64,000 nucleotides of DNA from JANQHS01 sp965267505 (GCA_965267505.1 OZ254081.1:3100001-3164000), one strand, 5' to 3'. Shown: positions 41,753 to 50,741, counted from the first letter of the stretch. A program made the numbers and translations. The notes: generated from the sequence alone by a model not told the origin.

Positions 41753-43264
41753 TCAGTCCCTTCTTAATAAAATCTTTCCGATTTGAATGGAATCTGAACT
41801 GCCTAATTGAAGGAAATAGATACCATCATAAAGATCCTTTGGAAGGGAAATGAATCCAGAAGAATTGTTGGACTCAAATACAAGCTTCCCTTTTGAATCA
41901 AGGATCACCACCCTGCCCTGATAATTGTCGCTGATAAAGATCTCACCTGAACTTGGATTAGGGTAAACCAAAACCTCCTTTAAATCCTTTCTTTCAAGTC
42001 CAACAAGAAATACCAAAATACAATCTGAGGTATCCAGACAACCTGAAACATCGATCTCCACCGCATAGTTACCTGTGCCTGTAATTGTATAGGTCTGGGA
42101 ATTTGCCCCAGAGATGGGCACATAACCTGCATTGCAGTCGAACCACTGATAATTGGCTCCTGCTTGCATGGCTGTAAGGTCATTTGCATTTACGGAAACA
42201 GAATCATCAATCACAGGTACCGTAAGATTGATAGTGATGATCGAATCGCATCCAATTGAATTCGGAAGAGTATCTGAATAAGTCCCTGTGGAATAATAAA
42301 CATACCTTCCACTCGGAGAAACCAATGAGTCGCAGGCTGTGGTGGTCAATGTTCCGCTGGTATTGTTCAGAATGGTTAGATCAATGGTATAGACGGTATC
42401 GCATCCTCCGGTAACCGTATCATTATAGATCCCTGAGCTGGTCCAAACCTGGGTACCGCTAGGAGAAGTATAGCTTTCGCAAGCGGAAACTGTATCTGTT
42501 GAAGAAACAGGTGCCGGCGGTATAAGTGCCTTCCCAGTTACCCAATTTGAAGTACTTCCTGTCAATGCAAAACCGCTAAGGGTTCCATTGTTTCCTGAAA
42601 CCTCATCTATCAGCGTAGTGACTCCGGTATTATTTCCCCCAGCAATTCCCTGGTTGAATTTATAGTATGCAACAAGCCCGGTAGGTGGCGAACAGAATTC
42701 GTTTATGGTATCTGCTTGGATCTGAGCCTGGGTTCTGGCCACATTCCAAATTCTAACCTCGTCGATAGAACCTTGAAAAGGAATACTACCTCCATTCACT
42801 CGTTGCCCGATTCTCATGCTTTGATTTCCTGAAGGGGTATTAACTGTCGAAAGGTTTCCTGTTCCGACCTGCGAACCATTGACATAGAGAAACCCAACTG
42901 CATTATTCAGGACGAATGCGACATGAACCCATTCTCCGACTGGCACAACCCCGCCTGATGAGCCGATATTGGCGTTTGTACCTCCTGAGATAAACGAAAG
43001 CCCTCGAGCCCCGGAAACATTAAAGGTATTTCTTGATCCTACAGCGTTTGTCCCATAATCAGTAATACAGAGGTTGGATGTTGGAGCAGATGGATCGACA
43101 AATACCCAGGCCTCAAAAGTTCTGTTTTGTGCACCCTGAACACCCGGGAAGGTCGTTTGAACTACATCATTGCCTCCATCAAAATTGAGAGCATTTTGAC
43201 TAAAACTAATTTGAGAAAGGACAAGCAGGAAGCTTGAAAACAATAAGGTAAAGGATCTTCTCAT
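41753..43264 (-). CDS. LamG-domain protein with T9SS sorting domain
   Basis: 503 residues with signal peptide ending ISFSQ. Residues ~25-195 are a LamG/concanavalin-like module (ALNFDGGNDVVQTTFPG, RTFEAWVFVDP, EWVHVAFVLNN, QGSIDEVRIWNVARTQAQI). Two short CxSY/CDS repeats follow (SACESYTSPSGTQVW, TACDSLVSPSGRYVYY), each ending in a C-D-T/S-I strand, and the end is a type A T9SS domain (VYPNPSSGEIFISD). Expected at the cell surface; sugar or matrix binding is likely. Confidence 0.8.
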   Translation of the reverse strand: MRRSFTLLFSSFLLVLSQISFSQNALNFDGGNDVVQTTFPGVQGAQNRTFEAWVFVDPSAPTSNLCITDYGTNAVGSRNTFNVSGARGLSFISGGTNANIGSSGGVVPVGEWVHVAFVLNNAVGFLYVNGSQVGTGNLSTVNTPSGNQSMRIGQRVNGGSIPFQGSIDEVRIWNVARTQAQIQADTINEFCSPPTGLVAYYKFNQGIAGGNNTGVTTLIDEVSGNNGTLSGFALTGSTSNWVTGKALIPPAPVSSTDTVSACESYTSPSGTQVWTSSGIYNDTVTGGCDTVYTIDLTILNNTSGTLTTTACDSLVSPSGRYVYYSTGTYSDTLPNSIGCDSIITINLTVPVIDDSVSVNANDLTAMQAGANYQWFDCNAGYVPISGANSQTYTITGTGNYAVEIDVSGCLDTSDCILVFLVGLERKDLKEVLVYPNPSSGEIFISDNYQGRVVILDSKGKLVFESNNSSGFISLPKDLYDGIYFLQLGSSDSIQIGKILLRRD

Positions 43265-43422
43265 GGGAAAGAATTTCTAATTATGGTCTAAAATGCCTGA
43301 AATGAGCAATCTATTTGCCTTCAGGCTGTATTTCAAACTTGGTGAAAAGTCTCATTACCAGCTTCAATTTTGAGCAAAATATGAGTTGAAAAATTACATG
43401 CCTTAGAGGCTCGAAATCTCCT

Positions 43423-45030
43423 TTATTCCACCCCTGCGAAATTTATCCCTGTAAGCTTATGCATATCATAATCAAAGGTCGATAGATCATCATGCTTGAA
43501 TTTTGAGATGTCATCATAGCCACAGGATCTGGCAACCACCTGTATTAACTCTTTACTAGCCTGGAAGAAGTTTCCAAGTCTCTCGGCTGATTTATCGATC
43601 AGCAACCTTGCTCTTAGGTTTTCCTTTTGAGTGGCGATACCTACCGGACAGTTATTGGTATGGCATGCCCTCATACCAAGGCAGCCTATAGCCTGAAGGG
43701 CAGAATTAGAAACTGCAATTGCGTCAGCCCCCAGCATCAGTGCCTTGGCAAAATCATCAGCCACCCTTAAGCCACCCGTTACTATCAGACTTATATCACT
43801 AGCCCCTTTCGCATCCAGGTATTTTCTTGCCCTGGCCAATGCAGGAATGGTTGGAACATTGATATTATCCCTTAGGATCAAAGGCGCTGCTCCGGTACCT
43901 CCTCCTCGCCCATCCAAAATGATGTAATCCACTCCGGAATCCAGCGCAAACTGAATGTCTTCCTCCACATGGCTCGCTGCAATCTTGAATCCAATTGGAA
44001 TTCCACCGGTCACTTCACGAACCTTATCCCCAAATGCCTTAAAGTCTTCTGCTCCTCCAAAGTCCGGAAAGGTAGCAGGACTTATAGCGCTTTGCCCTTC
44101 CTCCAGCCCTCTTACTTCAGCGATCTCCCCTTTAACCTTTTCCCCCGGTAAATGTCCTCCCGTACCGGTTTTTGCGCCTTGCCCGCCTTTAAAGTGAAAA
44201 GCCTGGACCTTTTCCAGCTTGTCCCAGGAAAAGCCAAATTGAGCGGAAGCCAATTCATAGAAGTATTTTGAATTGCTGGCCTGTTCATCAGGAAGCATAC
44301 CCCCTTCTCCAGAGCAGATCCCTGTTCCGGCGAGTTTAGCACCTTTTGCCAGAGCGATCTTGGCTTCCCGACTTAGAGCTCCAAAGCTCATATCCGAAAC
44401 AAACAAGGGAATATCCAACTCCAGGGGCTTCTTTGCACGAGGTCCAATAAGAACCTTGGTTTTAACATCCGCATCATCCAACAAGGGCTTCCTATGCAAT
44501 TGAGCTGGAAGAAACTGGATATTCTCCCATTTTGGAAGCGTATTTCTGTCCACTCCCATAGCAGAAGCCTCCCCATGATGTCCAAAGCTCTTTAATCCAT
44601 TTTTTGCCCACTCGTGGATCTGACGGGTATAGGGTTCAGTAGATTCAGGATGAGTATCAGCGTAAGTTCCTTGGTATTCTTCCCTTTGAAAGGGTTGTGG
44701 AAATTGTTCCTGATAATCTAGGATCTCCTGGCGGTCAACAAATACCTGATCATCTTCAATGATCTCGTGGAATTTATGAAGCTTTTCAGAATTGTTATAG
44801 GCACTTACCCCTGTATCAAATCGATAATCCCAATTATGCAGTCCACAGATCAGGTCTTTGCCCATAATGGCCCCATCGGATAGCAATGCACCCCTGTGAA
44901 GACACCGGCCATATAGAACGGATACTTTTTCACCATATCTGATCAATACCAGGTCGGTATTTTCTGCCAAGGCATGGGTGGGATCTTTTTCTTTTAAGTC
45001 TGAGAATTTTGCCAGGAGTAGTTTTTCCAT
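43423..45030 (-). CDS. FMN-dependent glutamate-synthase-like protein with N-terminal Rieske domain
   Basis: 535 residues from ATG 45030 (a TTG at 45060 would add ten). A Rieske [2Fe-2S] domain opens the protein: C43-L-H45 (GRCLHRGA) and C62-G-L-H65 (ICGLHNWDYRF). The GltB-like FMN domain follows: PLFVSDMSFGALSREAKIALAKGA, GTGICSGEGGMLP, KGGQGAKTGTGGHLPG, DGRGGGTGAAP, and the cysteine set CLGMRACHTNNCPVGI for a [3Fe-4S] cluster. No glutaminase domain is present, so it is not a full glutamate synthase; an oxidoreductase using ferredoxin-like electrons is likely. Confidence 0.85.
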   Translation of the reverse strand: MEKLLLAKFSDLKEKDPTHALAENTDLVLIRYGEKVSVLYGRCLHRGALLSDGAIMGKDLICGLHNWDYRFDTGVSAYNNSEKLHKFHEIIEDDQVFVDRQEILDYQEQFPQPFQREEYQGTYADTHPESTEPYTRQIHEWAKNGLKSFGHHGEASAMGVDRNTLPKWENIQFLPAQLHRKPLLDDADVKTKVLIGPRAKKPLELDIPLFVSDMSFGALSREAKIALAKGAKLAGTGICSGEGGMLPDEQASNSKYFYELASAQFGFSWDKLEKVQAFHFKGGQGAKTGTGGHLPGEKVKGEIAEVRGLEEGQSAISPATFPDFGGAEDFKAFGDKVREVTGGIPIGFKIAASHVEEDIQFALDSGVDYIILDGRGGGTGAAPLILRDNINVPTIPALARARKYLDAKGASDISLIVTGGLRVADDFAKALMLGADAIAVSNSALQAIGCLGMRACHTNNCPVGIATQKENLRARLLIDKSAERLGNFFQASKELIQVVARSCGYDDISKFKHDDLSTFDYDMHKLTGINFAGVE

Positions 45031-45208
45031 TTTGGGCTGCTTTGGTTGATTCTTATGCAATCAACTAAACATATTCATACTCAGCAACTCAGTTTCGAGT
45101 GATGTTACTTTCCCGACAAAAAAGGAAAGGAAAAACTTCAGCAATTTCTAAGCATTTCTAAAGAAGGGTCCAACAATAGCTTTTATTTGCGCTTTGGTAA
45201 CAAGGACC

Positions 45209-45619
45209 ATGGACTTTAAGGATCCCCAAATACTGATAAAGACTCTCCTACTATTTCTCCTTATAGGAGCAGGTTTAGACTTGGTTTTCCTTGAACATTA
45301 TGAGGACAGCAAACAATTCATTCCCCTTATCCTGATCTCAGCCTATTTAATCACCTTTATTTGGAATTTACTTAGTTCAGCAAGCCTTAGTAAATCAATG
45401 CTTAGCATAATGAACTATCTAATGATGATCTCAGGCCTCCTGGGCGTCTATTTTCATTTGGCAGGAAATCGGGATTTTGTTCTAGAACGCTTTGGGAATG
45501 AGCTGGGACCTGGAAAGACATGGGAGATCTTAAGCGGAGCATTTCCTATTATGGCCCCTTTGGCAATGGAAGGCATCGGGCTGGCCGGAATACTTTATTT
45601 ACAATTAAGCAAACAATGA
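45209..45619 (+). CDS. Small multi-pass membrane protein, unknown
   Basis: 136 residues from ATG 45209 (an upstream TTG at 45194 is possible). Four membrane helices (ILIKTLLLFLLIGAGLDLVF, FIPLILISAYLITFIWNL, LSIMNYLMMISGLLGVYF, IMAPLAMEGIGLAGILYL). No family recognised. Its stop overlaps the start of the HhH lipoprotein by 4 bases, so the two genes are coupled and probably act together in the envelope. Confidence 0.6.
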   Translation: MDFKDPQILIKTLLLFLLIGAGLDLVFLEHYEDSKQFIPLILISAYLITFIWNLLSSASLSKSMLSIMNYLMMISGLLGVYFHLAGNRDFVLERFGNELGPGKTWEILSGAFPIMAPLAMEGIGLAGILYLQLSKQ

Positions 45620-46308
45620 AAACAATAAATATCCTAATTATAATAGCTTCTTTTTTAATGACTTACTGCTCATCACCTGAAGCAAAAAATAAAACTGAAA
45701 GTGAGCAAACTCAGACCGAGGAAAGCCCTCCTGAAGAAGAGAAAGCTGAGGAATCTCGATCATTGATCAATCCCAATCTTGCTTCAGAAGAAGAATTAGG
45801 AATGGTGAATGGTTTGAATGCTGAGATCATTTCTGGCATCATCAAAAATCGCCCTTTCCTGACAATGATGGACCTTCATTCCATGCTCTCAGAACAATTG
45901 GACACAGATCAATTAGGCTTTGTATACCAGGAAATGTTTGTGAAAATGGATCTGAATAATACCCCTGAAGAGGATTTCAAACTTATTCCGGGCGTAGGTG
46001 ATCGAATGGCTCATGAATTTGAGGAATACCGCCCTTACACCAGTTATGAGCAATTCAGAAGGGAAATCGGAAAGTATGTTGATGAAAATGAAGTGGCCCG
46101 GCTTGAGCAGTATATTTTCGTACCTGTTGAATTGAATACAGCTTCAAAAGAAATGATCCTGGCTATTCCGGGTGTTGGAAAGCGCATGCTCCATGAATTT
46201 GAAGAATACCGCCCCTACACCAGTATGGAGCAATTCAGAAAGGAAATAGGCAAATACGTGGATGAAAGTGAATTGGCCCGTCTAGAGAGATTCGTCTACT
46301 TGAAATAA
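45616..46308 (+). CDS. Lipoprotein with tandem helix-hairpin-helix (ComEA-like) repeats
   Basis: 230 residues from ATG 45616. The signal ends LMTYC (lipobox-like), followed by a Glu-rich linker. Two nearly identical HhH units end the protein: LNNTPEEDFKLIPGVGDRMAHEFEEYRPYTSYEQF and LNTASKEMILAIPGVGKRMLHEFEEYRPYTSMEQF in segments, each with the PGVG hairpin. An earlier weaker unit (NPNLASEEELGMVNGLNAEIISGIIKNRPF) precedes them. HhH proteins of the ComEA type bind DNA; here it is lipid-anchored and so faces the periplasm. A role in DNA uptake is possible but not shown. Confidence 0.75.
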   Translation: MKTINILIIIASFLMTYCSSPEAKNKTESEQTQTEESPPEEEKAEESRSLINPNLASEEELGMVNGLNAEIISGIIKNRPFLTMMDLHSMLSEQLDTDQLGFVYQEMFVKMDLNNTPEEDFKLIPGVGDRMAHEFEEYRPYTSYEQFRREIGKYVDENEVARLEQYIFVPVELNTASKEMILAIPGVGKRMLHEFEEYRPYTSMEQFRKEIGKYVDESELARLERFVYLK

Positions 46309-46417
46309 TCTTATGCTAAACCGGGAGCTATTCAGCTCTCATATCCTCGCTTTTCCAAGAGAGGGGATAATTTCCATTTTTCGGGATAACTTGGGTTCAT
46401 TCCATTGAGATCATTCT

Positions 46418-46963
46418 TTGGCTAGGGATAAAACCAGCGTTATCGATACCATAAAAGAATATGGATCCAGATTAAGAGGATTCATAAGGCCAAAGGTGCG
46501 TTCTGAAGAGGATGCTGAAGACATACTGCAGGAAGTCTGGTACCAATTAAGTCAAATAATCAATCTTGAGGACATAGAAAGCCTTAGTGGCTGGCTTTTC
46601 AGGGTAGCCAGAAATAAGATCACCGATTCCTACCGCAAAAAGTCACCTTCCCTATTGGAAAATGATCTTTTTGAATCGGCGGAGCTGGGAGCTTTTGGAG
46701 AGGTCCTTTTTGGTAGCAGTGCCGATCCGGAAGATGAATTGTTCAAGGAGCTTTTTTGGGATGAGCTCCTTGCCGCCCTGGAAGAATTGCCCGAAAACCA
46801 AAAGGAGGTTTTTATCCAGAACGAACTGGAAGGAAAGAAGCTTACGGAAATTGCACAGGATTCCGGTGAATCGGTAAAGACCATTCAATCTCGGAAGAAC
46901 TATGCTTTAAAGCATCTCCGAAAGAGGTTAAAATCCCTTTATGAAGACCTTGAAGGTCAATAA
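46418..46963 (+). CDS. ECF-type RNA polymerase sigma factor
   Basis: 181 residues from TTG 46418. Region 2 is clear (LRGFIRPKVRSEEDAEDILQEVWYQLSQI, GWLFRVARNKITDSYRKK) and region 4 is present (ALEELPENQKEVFIQNELEGKKLTEIAQDSGESVKTIQSRKNYALKHLRKRL). It directs RNA polymerase to a dedicated set of promoters. No anti-sigma factor with the usual fold is seen, but three short membrane proteins follow on the same strand, and the first of these (19 bases on) may control it. Confidence 0.85.
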   Translation: MARDKTSVIDTIKEYGSRLRGFIRPKVRSEEDAEDILQEVWYQLSQIINLEDIESLSGWLFRVARNKITDSYRKKSPSLLENDLFESAELGAFGEVLFGSSADPEDELFKELFWDELLAALEELPENQKEVFIQNELEGKKLTEIAQDSGESVKTIQSRKNYALKHLRKRLKSLYEDLEGQ

Positions 46964-46981
46964 TGAATTAATTTTGAAAAG

Positions 46982-47293
46982 ATGATGGGCCCTAAAAAGT
47001 TATTTATCATACCCTTTGTAATTGCTGCATTGTTCCTTTTCTCATGGATCGTGATGGAGCTTTGGAATTTCGTCCTGGTTCCGACCCTGAATGCAGGTCC
47101 CTTGAACTTCTGGCAAGCCATGGCCCTGCTAGCTTTATCCAAGATTCTCTTTGGCGGCCCTAGATTTGGCCCACCACCATTTGCAAGGAGAAAATGGAAA
47201 AGTCGTATGCGTCATATGAGTCCGGAAGACAGGGAAAGGATGAAGGAAGAATGGCGCAGACGGCACTTCGGTAAAGAAAGATCTGAAGAATAA
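46982..47293 (+). CDS. Small membrane protein in the sigma-factor operon
   Basis: 103 residues: two membrane helices (LFIIPFVIAALFLFSWIVM and FWQAMALLALSKILF), then a GGPRFGPPP loop and a highly basic C-terminal helix (RRKWKSRMRHMSPEDRERMKEEWRRRHFGKE). Starts 19 bases after the sigma factor. This small family follows ECF sigma genes in Bacteroidota; its role is unknown, and it is a candidate regulator of the sigma factor. Confidence 0.6.
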   Translation: MMGPKKLFIIPFVIAALFLFSWIVMELWNFVLVPTLNAGPLNFWQAMALLALSKILFGGPRFGPPPFARRKWKSRMRHMSPEDRERMKEEWRRRHFGKERSEE

Positions 47294-47399
47294 GTCCCTG
47301 GTATTTAAGTCTTTAAAAGTTTCTTTAAAAAAAATTCAAATCTCTTAAAGGTTTTTTCCTGTTGGTCCGTCTTCCTCTATGAATCAAATTTTATAGAAG

Positions 47400-47681
47400 A
47401 TGAACAGACAATTTTTTAGAGTAATAGCGGCGGGGCTCCTTTTGGGAGTAGCTCTATACTTTCTACCATTCTTTTTGCTGAAAATAGCAGCCTTCTTTCT
47501 GATCTTCGGATTATTCTTTCGACTCTTTGGTTGGAGGAGACATTATCGTGGAGGAAGAGGCTGGGCAATGGCCGATCGCCTTCGCTCCATGAGTGATGAG
47601 GATTATGAAGAATTCAAATCAAGAGGATGGAGACATTGCGGAAATTTTGAGAATGATGAACAAAAATCCCAGGAATCATGA
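47400..47681 (+). CDS. Small membrane protein, basic loop
   Basis: 93 residues with one or two membrane helices (RVIAAGLLLGVALYFLPFFLLKIAAFFLIFGLFFRLFGW), then a GWRRHYRGGRGWAMADRLRSMSDEDYEEFKSRGWRHCG segment, which resembles the basic SPEDRERM part of the upstream gene. The stop overlaps the following His-rich gene by 4 bases. Function unknown. Confidence 0.55.
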   Translation: MNRQFFRVIAAGLLLGVALYFLPFFLLKIAAFFLIFGLFFRLFGWRRHYRGGRGWAMADRLRSMSDEDYEEFKSRGWRHCGNFENDEQKSQES

Positions 47682-47881
47682 ATAGAGCAAGCAAATTAAT
47701 ACTTGGTCTTCTCATAGCAGGATTGACCTATGGAGGCCTTTATTCAACCATGGGCCCAAGGAAGTATCACCATTGGGGCTATCATGGGCACCATCATTAT
47801 CATCACGGGCATCATTGTCAACCTCATGAAAATGAAGCTGGAGAAAATCCAGCTCAGGATGAATCATCGGAAAATTCCTAA
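47678..47881 (+). CDS. Tiny histidine-rich exported protein
   Basis: 67 residues. A signal/anchor helix (LILGLLIAGLTYGGLYS) is followed by a run rich in histidine (about 15 of 30 residues, with HHYHHGHH), then an acidic tail. The composition suggests binding of a transition metal such as nickel, zinc or copper. Last gene before the terminator at 47904, ATGA-coupled to the gene before it. Confidence 0.65.
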   Translation: MNRASKLILGLLIAGLTYGGLYSTMGPRKYHHWGYHGHHHYHHGHHCQPHENEAGENPAQDESSENS

Positions 47882-47903
47882 TTCTTAAAAAGTGAAGTGG
47901 AAA

Positions 47904-47931
47904 ATGGCTCTTTTATAAGAGCTATTTTTTT
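47904..47931 (+). terminator. Rho-independent terminator after the His-rich gene
   Basis: A 9-bp stem (47904-47912 with 47917-47925; one G-T pair) with a 4-base loop is followed by a run of T (47925-47931). It closes the sigma-factor transcript and faces the convergent gene ending at 47948. Confidence 0.8.
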
Positions 47932-47947
47932 GCTTTCTATTCAAGGA

Positions 47948-48661
47948 TTAAACGTTTTTCCCTACTCTGAAGAAAGCCTTCATGTCTGCTAATGCCTTCC
48001 CCTTTACCAGCCAGCTGATGCCAAAGAACAGCAGAAGGATAAGTTCGATCCAGAAGATCATATTGTTTCCCCTGCTGGCATTAAAGCCAAAAATTAAAAT
48101 GGCGGAAAGAAAGAGTACCGACCACATGGTGATACCACAAACCAGGTAAACAAAATTTCTCTCTTTTTTACCCTTGGAAAATTCCTGATCCTTTGGGCCT
48201 CTTCGAAAATGAAAGATGCTCAAATAGCCCATTAGAACGAAGAAAAGAGAAGCACTTCCAAAATGAACTAAGCCTAAGAGCTTGTCTGAATGACAGAAAA
48301 GATAAAATCCCTCAGGGCACGGTTTGCCCGTTTCACTAAAGGGAGTAGGAACCAAAGCAACGATCGTTATTAGTATTCCTGCGATCCAAGTAATGAGATT
48401 ATCAGAAAACCTCTCTCCCGGTTCTTTATAACCTCGGTAAGACATCAGAAAGACCCCGCATAGGATCAATATTCCAGTAAACAAAGGACTCGCCCTGGTA
48501 TAATAGCTATGACTTATGGAACAGAGGTATTCCCAGGCCACCAGACTAGTTAGTACAGGTATAGCCATGCCAAGGATACCAATGATCTTCCTGATCGTGA
48601 AATAAGAAAGATTGGTGTTTATTCCTTTTGGGTTGCCCATTTCAAGGGTTTTTTGTTCCAT
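47948..48661 (-). CDS. Six-to-seven-helix membrane protein, unknown
   Basis: 237 residues from ATG 48661, chosen because longer versions would overlap the lipoprotein gene more. Helices begin at IIGILGMAIPVLTSLVAWEYL; a two-cysteine loop (GKPCPEGFYLFCHSDK) lies between helices and may face the periplasm. The ISHSYYTRASPLFTG segment looks like DUF998/Frag1-like families, but the match is weak. It overlaps the upstream lipoprotein gene by 20 bases, so the two are co-transcribed. Confidence 0.55.
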   Translation of the reverse strand: MEQKTLEMGNPKGINTNLSYFTIRKIIGILGMAIPVLTSLVAWEYLCSISHSYYTRASPLFTGILILCGVFLMSYRGYKEPGERFSDNLITWIAGILITIVALVPTPFSETGKPCPEGFYLFCHSDKLLGLVHFGSASLFFVLMGYLSIFHFRRGPKDQEFSKGKKERNFVYLVCGITMWSVLFLSAILIFGFNASRGNNMIFWIELILLLFFGISWLVKGKALADMKAFFRVGKNV

Positions 48662-48992
48662 AGAAATAAGTGAACTGCCCATCATCAAATAACAAAGTAT
48701 CGGTCGTGCCATAATCCGGGCATGACTTTGACCACCGCTCTCGGGGACTCCCATCCGTGAAGGTCACAAAGACAGCACATGCATGATCCAAAGTGTCTAG
48801 ATAGGGGACGCAGATCACATGTTTTTTGGCGGTTTCGGCACAGTTAAAAATTCCATTGTCAAAGGTGATCTGACCGATGACGTTGTTGTTGACTTTCTTG
48901 ATCCAATGATCTGGGGGGTCTGCCCTATGTGTGTGACAAGAAAAAAGAACAAATGGAAGCAGATATAAAATGGTGGATATGAGATTCTTCAT
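48642..48992 (-). CDS. Small lipoprotein, unknown
   Basis: 116 residues with lipobox LFSC. Mature part: NNVIGQITFDNGIFNCAETAKKHVICVPYLDTLDHACAVFVTFTDGSPRERWSKSC as separate strands, with four further cysteines that could pair in the periplasm. Family not recognised. First gene of a pair with the membrane protein at 47948-48661. Confidence 0.55.
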   Translation of the reverse strand: MKNLISTILYLLPFVLFSCHTHRADPPDHWIKKVNNNVIGQITFDNGIFNCAETAKKHVICVPYLDTLDHACAVFVTFTDGSPRERWSKSCPDYGTTDTLLFDDGQFTYFYGTKNP

Positions 48993-49395
48993 GGCTAGTT
49001 GATTTCCATAAAGATAATAGATTAAGAAAGCATCTATCCAAAAGTGCCTAGGCTCATAATCCCTTACTTTGATTCATTCGGTTCCACAGCCACGGTCTGA
49101 TTGGCAAATATCGTAGCCCCTCCTTTCCAAAGAGGGTCAAGCCCTACTCATTGCTCAAACCATGTTATGATGACAGCATTCGCGAGTGAATTATAAAAAG
49201 TGGCTGAAAAGAATTTTGACGGTTAGCTGTTGGATTCTTGATTTCACGATCTCAGGGTTTGACTTCTTTCTCAATTAACGGCTAGTGTTTTGAAAACGCT
49301 GTTTTCAAACATTGAAATGGTTTTTAGAAAAAAAAGATTTTTTATTAAATTTCAAAGAGACCCGAAATACGTTTTCAAATCAAGATACTATTCCT
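48993..49395. other. Gene-free stretch at the left edge of the second accessory block
   Basis: No gene, tRNA or repeat array was seen. It contains the promoter region of the OmpA/DUF2914 gene and an A/T-rich run before it. An ATG at 49312 could extend that gene by 28 residues. Confidence 0.4.
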
Positions 49396-50715
49396 ATGGA
49401 GGAATCGACCACCAACGCATTGTTAAATCCAGACTGGCACATCGCGGTTACCCAATACATAATTCCCACCGTGGTGGCTGTTTTTGCCGCCCTTTTTCAA
49501 ATCATAGCAGCCTTTAGAACGAAGCTGGGAAAAAAGACCAATGAAGAAGCTGTAGCAAAAGCCGGAGCACCATCTTCAAGTAAATCCGATGAGCTAATTA
49601 CAGAACTACAAACTCAGTATTCCCGGCAGCGACGTAGCCAAAAAATCATGCTTTTTTTAACCTTGCTAATCATGGCAGGCGTGCTTTATCTCTTTCTTAA
49701 TACAAAGGATAAGGGTGCAGTCATAGCTTCTGTTATCTCTCAATTCGAAGAGGCCAACTATGAACTGCAAACCGATTTGGAGGATGTAAAAAAGGTCAAC
49801 AAATTAATGGGCATCGTTGACCTACAATCTCTTTATCAGGATGAAAAAACGTTCACCATACAATTCGACAAGAGCTGTGCAAGCGAATATGTGTGCATGG
49901 TTAATGAATCCCAAGTTCTTAAGGAAATAGACGATTATTTAAACCAAACCAGTAGGGCTCAAAATATGGTCCCGGTTCTGTTTCTAACAGGCTTCGCGAC
50001 CCAGGATGCGGATGTGGTTTATAATAGCAGAGTTTCAATGCGAAGAGCAACCATCGCCTACCAAAAACTAGCAGAAAAATATATCATCGGGGGGATCAAC
50101 ATTGCCGAATTATCAGGATTGGCAGATGAAAGAGGGAATGCCACAAGCGTAACTGTATCTATAGCCTGGAATGATAAAATTGGTAGCAACATTTCAGCAA
50201 GTCCAGATTCAACCACAATGGATGAAGAGCTGATTGAAAATCCTCCCGACCAACAACTTGTCCAGCAAGTTATCCAAACGGATAGTTCTCAAAGTGAGTC
50301 ACCCGTTGATCTTCAAGACTCTGTAAGTGAATCCGAACAGCCAACAAGTTCTCCTCCCCCTGATCATAGTTCAGAGAGCACTAACTCTACTATTAAAATT
50401 GAAACCATCTATACCACGGATCAAATATCATTTGAAAGCGGAATGGAAGATATCCATAAGAATTCCTTTAGGCTTGGGCAACGTGTTTATGTTCGTTTTA
50501 AAGTTCATAATGTCCAAAGATATCAGCGACTATGGCTCGTTTGGAAAAAAGCTAATGGTGAAGAAATCAGGGATCCCAAGCAAATAAAAGTAGAAAGCTC
50601 ATCAAACAGAATCCATGATTACAAGACCGCATTTCCGGCCAAAGGTTTGTATAGAGTTGAAGTATCGGATTTAAATGGCAAGCTTTTGGCAAGCACTGAA
50701 TTCACGATCCAATAG
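49396..50715 (+). CDS. Membrane protein with OmpA-like and C-terminal DUF2914-like domains
   Basis: 439 residues from ATG 49396 (MEESTTNALLNPDW; ATG 49312 would add 28 charged residues). Two membrane helices (TQYIIPTVVAVFAALFQIIA and KIMLFLTLLIMAGVLYLFL) flank a short cytosolic part. A coiled region leads to an OmpA-like segment (VPVLFLTGFATQDADVVYNSRVSMRRATIAYQKL), a Ser/Pro-rich linker, and a ~100-residue DUF2914-like Ig domain (RLGQRVYVRFKV, RLWLVWKKANGEE, GLYRVEVSDLNGKLLASTEF). It converges with the giant operon; the partner relation is unproven. Confidence 0.6.
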   Translation: MEESTTNALLNPDWHIAVTQYIIPTVVAVFAALFQIIAAFRTKLGKKTNEEAVAKAGAPSSSKSDELITELQTQYSRQRRSQKIMLFLTLLIMAGVLYLFLNTKDKGAVIASVISQFEEANYELQTDLEDVKKVNKLMGIVDLQSLYQDEKTFTIQFDKSCASEYVCMVNESQVLKEIDDYLNQTSRAQNMVPVLFLTGFATQDADVVYNSRVSMRRATIAYQKLAEKYIIGGINIAELSGLADERGNATSVTVSIAWNDKIGSNISASPDSTTMDEELIENPPDQQLVQQVIQTDSSQSESPVDLQDSVSESEQPTSSPPPDHSSESTNSTIKIETIYTTDQISFESGMEDIHKNSFRLGQRVYVRFKVHNVQRYQRLWLVWKKANGEEIRDPKQIKVESSSNRIHDYKTAFPAKGLYRVEVSDLNGKLLASTEFTIQ

Positions 50716-50741
50716 TTTTTTCGTCCTGTCTTCAGGCCCAT

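Noticed and set aside
43955..44197. Plus-strand frames inside the glutamate-synthase-like gene
   Set aside because: They are shadows of a well-supported minus-strand enzyme and carry no start context or family pattern.
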